A stretch of DNA of 64,000 nucleotides from Sclerodactyla briareus (taxonomy: Eukaryota; Echinodermata; Holothuroidea; Dendrochirotida; Sclerodactylidae). Under the pieces are notes generated by a model. It was not told the origin of the DNA. It searched no databases and saw only the letters and a program-made list of their open reading frames with translations. Where the stretch lies: assembly GCA_026419785.1 (NCBI GenBank), contig JAODTK010004398.1, positions 186,001-250,000 of the forward strand, given 5' to 3'. Position numbers and translations under genes: made by a program. Of this stretch, positions 12,490 to 23,900 are shown piece by piece (the first letter of the stretch is position 1; the number at the start of each line of letters is the position of its first letter).

Positions 12490-13960
12490 CTAAAGGGGAT
12501 AAACCAACCAGCTCAGGAAGTGCGTCCACTCCTTAATAGTCCGTGGGAAAAAAAATTCCTTGTACACATTTCAAACGACCAAAGGGATACGGAAATTGAG
12601 AGTATTGCATGGCGAAGACCCCTACGGGGTTGTGTGGATTCGAGGGAAGTTTCCCTAGGAATATCTACAAGATTATTTACTTTATAAAGTAATGTCAGGA
12701 CGGAGCACTTTGCGGCGATGCTGGAGGGGAACCCAGTGTAGTGAGAAAAGAAGATTTCGTAAACAGTACTGGGGTGCACCGGATAATTGTTTTGACAAAC
12801 TAGCACCTGATCTTTTTACTTTATCAATAGCATCAATATTGGGTTGATTGGTTGGGTCCAGACAACAGAAGCGTTATTCCAAGTGTGGCCTACTAGAGAC
12901 AAGAATGCGGTTTCACACATTTCTCAGAACAGTTGGAGAGGTTCCTTCTAAGAGACCAAGCACTCTTAAGGCTTTAGTAGTTGTATTTGCTACGTGTAAT
13001 TGTTCCACTCCATGTTATTCTGGAGGTGCACTCAAGGTAGGGATGAGACGTGACTAATTCCAACTTGTGGTTTTCTAAAAACGATCGGTGTGATGGATCG
13101 GATTTTATGTTTGTTACATAACACTCTGATGCATTAATGGTTCATCTGCCAGTCTGTCTGGCCACCGTAGAGCATTCCAAGTCCTGCTGTATGCGCCTTA
13201 ACGGTCTTGTTCAGAAGAAATCTCCCTAGAAACTACGCAACCATCACAACAAACTGTATTAGAAGGACAAGCTGTTTTGCATGTCATTTTATGTCAAAAA
13301 AACAAAAGTGGACCTAAAACTTCTGTGGAACTCCTAGCCAACCATTTGATAGTACGAAGACTGCCCCATAGAACACCGGCCTGGTGTCTCCCACCAAAAC
13401 GATCTAATCCATAATACAAGCTGTTTGTTGATGCCGATATGCATGGAGCTTTTTGAGTAAGCAAATGGTGCACCACAATCAAAGCAAGGCTTTGCTGAAG
13501 TCCAAGATGATAACATCCACTTGGTTTCCTATTATTAAAGCTTTAGTAAGTCATCAACAGTAAGAACTAATTGAGTGCCGCAGGAACCGCGGGTTTTTCG
13601 AAGCCATGCTGATAGGTTCATTCAATATGTTATTTTGTTCAAGGTAGTTCATTATTTGGCTATGCATTCATGCTTCCATGGACTTAACAAGCAATGCAGG
13701 TAAGTGACACGGGACGGTACTTTGTGGGATGAGCTCTTTCGCCCTTCTTGAGAGAGTCACTTTTGCCTGTTTTCATTCCTTCGGAATTTGAGCTTTTTCG
13801 AGAGATAAATTGAAGATGGAGGTGAGTATGGGGGCAACCAGTTTGCAGTATTTGAGGACACGGTAGGGTAATGCCTTCAGGTCCAGTGCTTTTGACGGTC
13901 TAAACTGCCAAAAAACACCATTTTCAGTGACTATGCATTGCCTGCTGTCAGGCTAGTTTG
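12490..13960 (-). mobile_element. Decayed non-LTR retrotransposon (CR1/jockey-type), RT and C-terminal part
   Basis: Minus-strand fragments in shifting frames give, in order: RPSKALDLK and LPYRVLKYC (pre-RT), KYRPVSLTCI (13696-13723), VDVIILDFSKAL, LKKLHAYR, LGVPQ (about 13320-13345, the GVPQG motif), CVVSREISSEQD (after the catalytic FADD), then LGLL, VRPHLEY, VDPTNQ, DAIDKVKRSGARFVK (the C-terminal signature). This order is typical of CR1/jockey-group LINE ORF2. Many frameshifts and stops make it non-functional. The 5' endonuclease part is missing. It is in the same orientation as CAND1. Confidence 0.88.
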
Positions 13961-14034
13961 CTTGAGTAAGGGGAGGTATAGTGGTCAGTATTTTCAGAGT
14001 AGAAATACCGCTTTGAAGTAGTTGTTTAAGGGCG

Positions 14035-14440
14035 AAGGTGCAGCCAAAAATTATTTAAATGTCATATGATTGTGCATTTGAAATCATGCCAATAAACCTG
14101 TTTTAGCATGTTCGGGTTATAAAGTTACAAATTTTTAAAGATATTGATTTATAATCACTGCTAGGTTTCAAACGTTGCCAACATTTGATGACGTCTTAAT
14201 CTAAAACAATTTTGGAAGAAAACTCTAAGAATTAGTCTTAACTTTTCCCTTATAATTGGTATGCCATCATGAAAAGGTTGCCAGTTTGCCCAAAATCAAC
14301 AAATTATATGAAACTTACTTGAGGATGCCTATCTCCCCAACCGACATGCTATAAACCTGAAACAACTGATTTTGAATGATTTTCATTCTCTTTACTTTTA
14401 CACCAACAGAGTATTATTTTGGCTGTAATTGCTTTAAGGA
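14035..14440. repeat. Second copy of the 7975 repeat, single block
   Basis: Matches the sequence at 7975-8540 in order: AGCCAAAAATTATTTAAATG, ATCATGCCAAT, AGCATGTTCGGGTTATAAAG, ACATTTGATGACGTC, GTTGCCAGTTTGCCC, ATGAAACTT and TTTTGGCTGTAATTGC. Only one block is present here. Confidence 0.85.
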
Positions 14441-14820
14441 CTCGGCTTTAGCTTTTGGATCATTATTAAACCTCTATCTCTTAGCATTGGAATACCAGTA
14501 TTATCTCTTTTTCAGAGCCTTAATGTATCTCTGAGGTAGGTTTTTGGGGAACGTGAAAAATTTGACAGAATCTCAAGAATATGTTCTCATTTCATTGCAG
14601 TCCCAGTGCATGATACACTGTTGCCACAAGCAGAATGATCAAATTTTGAGGCATTCCATAAAAAAAATGAATTATAGCATGCTGATTTTTGAAACTTTCT
14701 TAGCTCAGATTCCATCCAATTTTTGCAGTTTTTTCCTGGCAGAATTCCTAGAACAATCCATTTTTTAGGTCGCCCAGCGTTTTACCTCCTATGGCTTCAC
14801 TACTGAAGATTGGCACTCAC

Positions 14821-14940
14821 ATGCAGGATATGGCCCTCTCTTTGACCTCCTGTCTATTTCTGCCGCCTCAGTCAGCCCCGTCAAGGTGCCCTCAAATAGG
14901 TCCAGCAACTAATGGCGTGAAGTCAAACGATGTTTCCACC
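14821..14940 (-). CDS. CAND1: CAND1 exon, EIDQEVKERAISCM motif (last exon found)
   Basis: Acceptor CATTCCGTAG and donor GTGAGT. After slips it reads SFDFTPLV, GTLTGLTEAAEID and KERAISCM; the family has SSFDATPYIKDLFTCTIKRLKAADIDQEVKERAISCMGQI. This is the most 3' CAND1 exon I could identify. The following QIICNLGDNL exon was not seen in 1-14820. Confidence 0.86.
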
Positions 14941-17900
14941 CTACGGAATGAATTTGACGGAGGGGCAGGTTAGTGGTATGACACAGAATTTCCGATAGCT
15001 ACAAAGCTCTCTGTGTACTGCGTTGTTTTGTCCTCCATACTGGCCAGTGTGATAAATTCCATACTGCAATGTTCCACAGAGACGGTGACCCGAACATGTT
15101 TTATATCAGTTTGCTGTATAGAGTAATACGCTGCAAATGCAATTCCAAAGAGGAACATGAAAGAAATTTTGAAGAATGCCACTTATATTTATTCTGCGAT
15201 TCTTTCAAACAGGATATGGAAACCAGGAAAACTACTTGTTATTTTGGGCATGACGAGAAGCTCACCAATCTGGTGGCAGCGGGCATACAACACAGTCCCC
15301 TTCCCATGTGTCCCCGAGGTGTGTGTTTGAGTGCTTTTATAATTATTAAATGCGCGCATTTTATAATTGCTCGTTTTAGTATTGACCGTAAAATTCCTGA
15401 ACTCTATTGTTCAGCCTATTAAATGATTGATGTCACGGGCTGGGTCCAAGTTCATGTCGTATGGACAATGTGAAAAGTGGGTGACTCCGTCGCAGATCGA
15501 TGTAGTATGGCAGTTAGTGAGGTTGTCGCATGCGCAGTAGGTTTACCATTACGTCATAGTCCGCGTCCCCATCATGATATCTGAAGCTCCCTAATCACAG
15601 GTCTGTGACTACTTGCCTATAGGTCTGATGACCCTGACCAGCGTCTGGGTCACACACAGGGCCTCGGACGTGGTCTTGTAGAAGGAGTCCCCGACTGCTG
15701 AAGTGACGGGCTGTCGACAGAAGAGAAGGCCAACTTGAAGAAATGTAGGCATCAAAAGTAATAACGAGCACTGATACAGCCCGTGCCTACATGATCGTGA
15801 GGCCAGATATGGGCACTCTTTCAGTCCACGCAAAATGCACACTCCACTTTCATGTGGCCTAGAAGAAATAGGCAGCTAATAATTACAAGCTCACTTGCAG
15901 GGCACAGGTTTCATAGTGTAACTCATTGCAAGGTCTATCCTAGATATACTGTCAAAGGTGCAACCACTTGAGTAAGGAGGAGGGGGGGGGGTTCCCCAAC
16001 TTTCATGAGAACCTCCATCCACAGATCTTTACCCCCAAACCCTTCGGCATATTCCCCAAATCGGGTATTCTCAATATAATTCATGTGGTCATAGCTGTCA
16101 TTCTCTGACAGCCCATGAGCACTGAGATTGGACGATAACCAAATTTTTGTCAGGTTGCCAACCTAATACTACTACTGCGGTCATTGTAACTCGAGGTTCC
16201 ACCCTCGAGCTCTCCCTTCCCCATTGTACTTTGAATATTCAGGTCAGGCATTTGTTTTGGCAAATTCCCAATTTTGCTTCAGTCAGGCAAAAACATTGAA
16301 TGAACTGTTTCAAAGGGGTGGGTTAGTGTTTACCTTTCTCCAACTATGAGATTCCTCTCTGAAACTCCCTGACTAGGTCTCTCTCCCAACTCAATGTACC
16401 AGTACTAAATCAACAGATTATGTTATATCTAGAGACTGTCTCTCTTTTGCATCCAAAACTATCTAGATATTATTGTTAATTTATGGCTGAAGAGACATTC
16501 ATTTTATTTAGGCCAAACTTTCTTCTCTAAGTTTGGAGGTGCGACTTTCCTCCCAGTACTTTCTCGACCAACTGATTGGCCCCTGGAAAGAATCATCACT
16601 TACGGTACGAGGATTTTTTAAAATGCGGGGTCAGGGTTGTTGGTTCAGAAGTAGCCAGTTCAGAATACCATCACTTAACAGTACAAAAGGCATGGTGAGT
16701 ACGGGTGAATGGTTGTGGTGGTCGAGACAGTTCAGAGGCAATACTTACCTTTAAAAGGACAGTGAGGTGCTTGTGGAAAGGTTTTGGTTTGGGAGAATAC
16801 AGTTCAAGAATGCCATCACTCTTACGGGTACAAGGACAGTGTGAGGTGCTGGTTGAAGACCTATCGTTGTGGTTTAGTCGTAACAAGTTCAAGAATGTAT
16901 CACGTACCGGTACAAAGATGAGAGGTGGTGGGTTGAATGGTTGTGTTCGGGAGAGAATTGATAATTGCATCACTTAACCGGCACCGGGATGGTGAGGTGC
17001 AGGTGGGTAGGGTATGGTTGAGGAGTAGCCAGTTTTAGAATTGCATCAACTTACGCGGTACAAAGAAGTGGTGAAGTGCAGTGGGGAGAGTTTGGTTTTG
17101 AGGAGTAAGCCAGTCAGATGCATCCTTACCGTTACAAGGATGGTGAGTGCGGGTGGGAGGGTTTAATGGTTTAAGGAGTAGCCAGTTTCAAGAATGCATC
17201 ACTTCCCGGTACAAGTATGGTGAGGGCTGGGTGGGAGGGTTATGGATGGGAGGAGTAGCCAGTCAAGAACCCATCATGACCGGTACAAGGATGGTGAGGT
17301 GCAGGTGGGAGAGGGTTATGGTTGAGATGTAGCCCAGTTCAAGAGGCATCACTTACCGGTACAAGAGGTGAAGTGAAGGTGGAAGAGTTATGGTTGAGGA
17401 GTAGCGAGTTCAAGAATGCATCAAATACCGGTACAAGAATGGTGAAGTGAAGGTGGAAGAGTATGGTTGAGGAGTAGCCAGTTCAAGAATACATCACTTA
17501 CCTGTTACAAGGATGGTGAAGTGCGGGGGGGGGAGGGTTATGGTTGAGGAGTAGCGAGTTCAAGAATGAAGCATTACCGGTAAAGTATGGTGAGGGCGGG
17601 TGGGAGGGTTATGGTGAGGAGTAGCCAGTTCAAGAATGCATAACTTACCGGTACAAGGATGGTGAGGTGCGGGTGGGAGGGTTATGGTTGAGGAGTTAGC
17701 CAGTTTTTCAGGGGGTTTTGTTGGGGAAGGGGGGGGGAATGCAATCACTTACCGCGTACCAGGATGGTGAAGTGCGGGTGGGAGTGTTAGGGTTGAGGAG
17801 TAACAGTTCAAGAATGCCATCCCTTACCGGTACAAGGACTGTGAAGTGCAGGTTGGGAGGGTTATGGTTGAGGAGTAGCCAGTTTCAAGAAATCATCACT

Positions 17901-20900
17901 TCCCGTACACTAATGGTGAGGTGCGGGTGGAAGACCTGTGGGTTGTGGTTCAGGAGGAGACAGTTCAAGAACGCCGGGGGTCAATCTTCATGTTCAACTT
18001 CCGTTCTTATCACTGTGAAGAGAAAGAATGGACATGTTAACATATTTCCAGCACCTTCTGACCAATTGTATCTAGGACGAATTTTGGTGAAATTCACCCC
18101 TGAATCTTTCAGTATTTTTTTTTTCCCCATCTCTGTCAAAAGTGTCAATTCTGTGTTTGCTAGTGATATTGCTCTCAACGGATCCTTATTGAAGAGCAGA
18201 GTAATGATCAATGTTTTAACCATCATACGAACATTCCATAACTAACTTCATATGTCAATTCATTTGAATTGATAACTATAATCAATTAATTGTGGGCAGA
18301 TTGTCCTATCAGACATCAACTCTGCAATAGTGTAATTTTATACCTAACCTTTCAACTGTTCATCTCACATTCTCATCATTTCCTGTTCCATTTTGCTAAT
18401 GTGTCAATTGTTCATTTTTATCCTCAAATCCCTCCTTTTTTTTTCATGAAGTATCTTGAAATACATCTACTCCTTATTAGTAACACGACCTAGAAAGGTT
18501 CAGTGGATGTGGTGGCAGCAAGGCAGGGATTTGGTTACCTCGCCCCTGCGAAACATGAATGAGCTCTGAGAGTTGGCCCTGCACCTCCCAGGGTTTAGCC
18601 TATATTCATAAATACCACGTGACCTATTTATGTAGAATTGGTGTGTAAAAGTGAATTATAACCAGTTACGATTTTGCTGACCAACACCGGCTGACCAAAT
18701 AAGGATGAGCGCCGCGAACGCATGCCTTGCGTTCGATGTAAGCGCGCAAGCATTTGATGAGGTTAGCTGTGAAAACACGAAAGCAATGTACACGGGGTTG
18801 CACGCGTGAATGTAGCTTGCACGGGTATCAAACACTCTTGGAACGTTTTGATGCGAAATAATAGTAGGCATTACTATCACACTTTTTGTATGACAACAAA
18901 ACTAGAAGTGATTAGTGGACTTATCATGAATGGGAATAATAAACAGGAAAATCGGGACCTTTGTTTAAAATTCAAAGCCCTCGACTGCGCATCAGCTTTC
19001 TAAACCTCTATTATTACTGCATCGGTTTAATTTGTTTATGATTCCCTAACGAACAATCAACTAGGTATATTTTACCACCGCGCCACCCCACTCCCCCTAG
19101 AAAGGGTGGGGTATTGTACAATATTGACGAGTGGGATAAAGGCCAGGGGATTTTTTTCTCTCTCAGGACAAGAGACAACACTGTTTGTCAGTTCTCCCAA
19201 AAGGAACGGAATAGCCTGTAAATTACTGAGCCAGAATTTAAAGACTTCATTACAATCATACAGATAATAATAATAATATCTTGTCTTATAGTAGCGCTTC
19301 CCAGGTCGAAGACTTGCCTCAAAGTGCTTTACAAATATTACCCCTGATCATGGTGACTTTCAAACCACATACCATACAGCACCGCATGCTCGCTTGTTCT
19401 TCCCGATGCACCATTTTCAGTACAGAGTGGGGATGAGCTCTGCGAGTGGTGGTCTGACACATCTCAGTGACCACCCTACTCGATAAGACCAACACACCGA
19501 GACTCACTGTGGAAAGGGGGGGTCGGGGGGGAATGTTGTATATTTCTTACTTGGAGGAACGGGTGTTAACCAGATCGTTACCCCAGGGAATACTGGATGC
19601 CCGGCACCAGGCTGGGGAGTGGTTTGCCAGGGCCGACGGGGTGAGCATGGATGAGCTCCGATCAGCAGGGTGAGACACCCATGCCGGGTTTTGATGCTCT
19701 TCTCCTTCATCTGACGATGGACCGACTTCACGACTTTGTCCGGGGTCTGCTGCCGAAGGAGTGCCACAGGAGTGAGAGACAGGGAAAAAAAAAGTTGATA
19801 GGGGTGCGTTTTTGTCGACTGTTGTGATAGATAATTTGTTTATAAAAATCACCATTCACAGAAAGAAAGACAAGGCGATCGCCCCCAGTTGTCTCTCGCA
19901 TGGTGAGCGATCAGTGTTTACTTCTATAAGTAACCATGCAAACATTTACAAGGAATTCAATGTGTGCTTAAAAGATTTGGGTATTCGCCATTAAACGAAA
20001 CAGCCTATAATCAGGGATCCAATTTTCAACATTTGTGAAGGGATGATTATGACACATGTGTCTACTAACGGAGTAAAAGTTTTGTGGAAAAGGTGGGACT
20101 CAAATGAACTACAAGTATGCAATTTCAGGCAATTTACCAAGGTTTCACGAAAAATCCGGGCAAAACTTTAAAATTAAGCAAAAATTATGCAAAAATTTAG
20201 AATTGTGAATGGCCGCCAGGACCCTGAATCATGATCATTTTTTTTGGAACTCTTGAAAAGTAACCATACCCACCAAGGTCATGAAAATCCAAGCATCTTG
20301 AAGATTTTGCATAAATTATGCAAATTGGGTACTTTGAATGACCTCATGGACCCCAAATATTTGTTAAAAAGTTTTGGGACTGAAAGTTTCGACTATATTC
20401 ACCAATTTTCGGGAAAATCACAAACTTTTGAGTTTTGCATAAATTATGCAAATTAGATGACTTATACCATATTTTATGCTGAAACCTAATCAGTTCATCT
20501 ACCGTATATATCGCCTCTATGAGACAATCCAAGTCACCATAGCACTAACTTCATCGCAACCTGTTAACGAGCCTAACCATACTTCATAAAGATGGCCTAA
20601 GTACCTTACTTAATTAGTGACTTTTGTGCCCAAACAAATCTAATCAGATCGGGTTTCACCCAACCGAAGCTACCCTGAATATTTTGTCGCATGCACTTCC
20701 CTCAAAGATATCTGCTACGAGAAAGTGTGACCACACACACATACACACACACACAACGCCATAGTTATGACGCGTCTCCTCCCAGGTCCCCCTCCCACAA
20801 ACCCCTAAGACACAAACCAAGTCCAAAGAAGGCCCTAACGAAGAATTTTGCACAGCGACTATGACTCGAACGCAAAAGAAGTCACGTTATCAGTATCACT

Positions 20901-23900
20901 GTGTTGTCAAGGAGGACGTAATTTTGTATACAACTCCGTGTAGCATTGGCCGTGGCCTGACTATCATTCTCTTGGGACTGTTTGCTCTGTAGATGAGTAA
21001 ATGGTGTAACATGACTGTCAGACCCAATCACGTCACTAATTGAGGAATGAAGTTGACTAAAACGCAAGCCTAAGGTCTAGTAGCATTTTCGCAAATAGCA
21101 AGTTGCGGTGCACTGTGGATAGATTTGATGATGCTGGGATTACTCCAGGGGGAATTTTGTGTTAGCCATGTATTGGAAAAACTTGTAAATTTCAATTACT
21201 TCTATCTCTGTGCATCTTCGCCTGCAAAAGTTAGTACATTGTCATGTATATTTTTTTATATCTTTATTGTGACAAATCGATGGAATGCGATAATGACTAG
21301 ACTGAAAAAGCGATTTTATCGTTGTTTTTACGCTGAAATTCCTATTGGCCTTCCATAGATTGCCTACTTTGCCCCCTGAGCTAGACGACAATGCATTGCG
21401 AGATGCTATTTGCGAAAAGGTCTATTTGGGTACACTGGTAAGCTGACCTCGCACAATCAGTGTGCAGAGTGATCTTTCAATAATCTCTGATGAAAATACA
21501 CAGATCCTAAGACAAACACAAGACTCCACAAATATTTCCGGTCAGGGTATGCGCTAACTCACTAATTTTGGGGTCCGTCAGCACCTAAACCGACAAAAAA
21601 AAAAATGTTCTTCTTTGTCCATGAACGCTTGACGCCTACGCTAGCGCTATGTGTGATCTCCACACTCATCAATATTAAAATATATAACTGCGATAAATGT
21701 CTCAATTCAAAAGACAATGTGATGGTTCGGACATAGGCGAAATGAAAGAGCTCCACGGCGACAAATGTGTCTATACCCCTGGCCCGCCCGATGGGGAGCA
21801 TGCATACTTGAATTGAAGGTATTGTAAAACATATTGTTCTGACTTTCGAACACTACATCGGAAGTTATAAGTATTGAATTATTGTTATACCTATATGCAC
21901 AGTCTTCTATTGTGAAGGTAAATTGATGATTGGATGATGATTCTACCTACTACACGCATATATATAAAGATATACATAGTGTACTATCCAGCTGACAGGC
22001 ATCGTTCATTTACGCCCGCTATACAGATTGGTCAATATTGGACTCAAAACTCCTCCACAAATTGTACAACGGTTTGCTGAGAGAACATATTTACAAGAAG
22101 TGTTCCAGTTCCGACTCTGACCGGATTCAAAAAAAATTGAGTAGTGAACAATTTTTTTAAAGTGTTAATGGTCATACAACAAGTCTTTCACAGGCACAGG
22201 TGATGAATGAGAGTAAATTAGACCCCACAAACATTAAATGAAAATCTAGATTGTGTTGTCCTCTTCAATCTTTTTTTTCATTCCTCAATCAAATTCATTA
22301 TTGATAATAGAGCTTCAGATTTCACAGACGGGGCGTCTAACAACTGGATTTCTCCACAATGTCTGACCATGCACTTAAAACGATTTCTATGATGCCTCGA
22401 ATACAAGTTGCGTGTTAGATGTGTGTGTTTCATGACTGCGCTTACAGGATGAGTGTTGAATGTGGAATTTATTGTTAGCTCTCTAGCAACAATACCAAAT
22501 TATGTCACGCGCTGTGCCCAAGTTCACGTGGTAGAGACATGCAAGTGGTGGTAGAATCCTGTCGTAGATCGGTGAAGTAGGACATGGTGTGAGGTGCGCG
22601 GGAAGGTGTGCGAGGGACGGTGTGCGAGGGAAGGTGTGCCGAGGGAAGGGAAGGTGTGCGCAGGGAAGGGTGTGACGAGGAAGGTGTAAGGTGTGAGAGG
22701 GGGAAGGGTGCGAGGGAAGGTGTGCGAGGAAGGAGTGCGAGGGAAGCGTGTGCCAGGGAAGTGTGCGAGGGAGGTGTGTGCCGACGGAAGGTGTTGCCGA
22801 GGAAGGAAGGGGTGCGAAGGAGGTGTGCGAGAAGGTTTTGCGAGGGAAGGTGTGCGAGAGAAGGGCTGCGAGGGAAGTCGTGCGAGGGAAGGTGTTGCGA
22901 GGGAAGGTGTGCGAGGAAGGTGTGCGAGGAGGAAGGTGTAGGAGGAGTAGTGATGCAAGAGGTGGGAGGGGAGTTGCCAGGAGGGAGGTGTGCCGAGGGA
23001 AGGTGTTCGAGGGAAGGTGTGCGAGGAAGGTATGCCGAGGGAGGTGCTAGGAGGAGAGTGTGCAAGAGTGTGGGAGGGAAGGGTGCGGAAGAAGGTGTTT
23101 TCCAGGGAGGTGTGGGAGCGGAAGGTGTGGGACGAAGCTGTGGGCGGAGAGGGGGGGGGGGGGTGAGATGTGGGGGTGAGAAGGGGAAGGAACGGAGGGG
23201 ATGACAATGGGAAGTAAACTGACCCTTCTTCCTGCTCCATAGCATCAGGTCTAGGCCACTGTGATATTCACTGGCCTGGTCGTGTCGTAGGGAGAGCGAT
23301 GTAGGCCTGGATATGTTCCGCCTTCACATCTCTTCTCTCTTGCAGATTGAAGAATAGATTCAACAGAAACACTCACTATTTTGCTCATCAGTGGAATTCA
23401 CACCAGTCCCAAATGTAGCATTCAAACCAGTGTCTCAAAGTAGCATTCAAACCGTGTCGCAACATGCATTTAACCAGTGGCATCAATGTTAGCATTCAAA
23501 CCAGTGCCTCAACATAGCATTCAAACCAGGTTCTGAACATAGAATTAAACCAGTGTCTCAATGTAGCATTCAAACCAGTGCCTCAATGTAGCATTCAAAC
23601 CAGTGTCTCAAAGTAGCATTTAAACCAGTGTCTCAACGGCATTCAAACCCGTGTCTCATGAAAGCATTAAACAAGTGTTTTAACATAACACTAAAACCAG
23701 TGTCTCAAAGTAGCATTTAAAGTGGTGTTTCAACGTAGCACTCAAACCAATGTATTAAGGATCATTGAATCAGTGTCTCAACTTAGCATTCCAACCAGTG
23801 ATCAAAGTAGCATTAAAACCAGTGTCTTAAAGTAGCATTCAAACCGGTCTCAATGTCGCATTTCAACAGTGCCTCAACATAGCATTCAAACCAGTGTCTC

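Larger units (their letters stand above)
18020..22500. other. CAND1 introns, mostly unassigned
   Basis: Outside the exon at 19582-19773, the LINE tail at 19264, the 20130 repeat and the CA run at 20720, I see nothing recognisable. No further CAND1 exon was found here. Confidence 0.5.

Noticed and set aside
12848-13057. 69-codon plus-strand frame
   Set aside because: Antisense shadow of the decayed LINE reverse transcriptase.
14970-15182. Minus-strand 70-codon frame with a signal-peptide-like start
   Set aside because: It lies wholly in the intron between two CAND1 exons and has no splice or homology support; hydrophobic starts are common in AT-rich DNA.
22505-23245. Long Pro/Ser/His-rich (minus) and Gly/Arg-rich (plus) open frames
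   Set aside because: They are translations of the 14-bp minisatellite; only the first few codons on the minus strand (MEQEEG) belong to the CAND1 exon.
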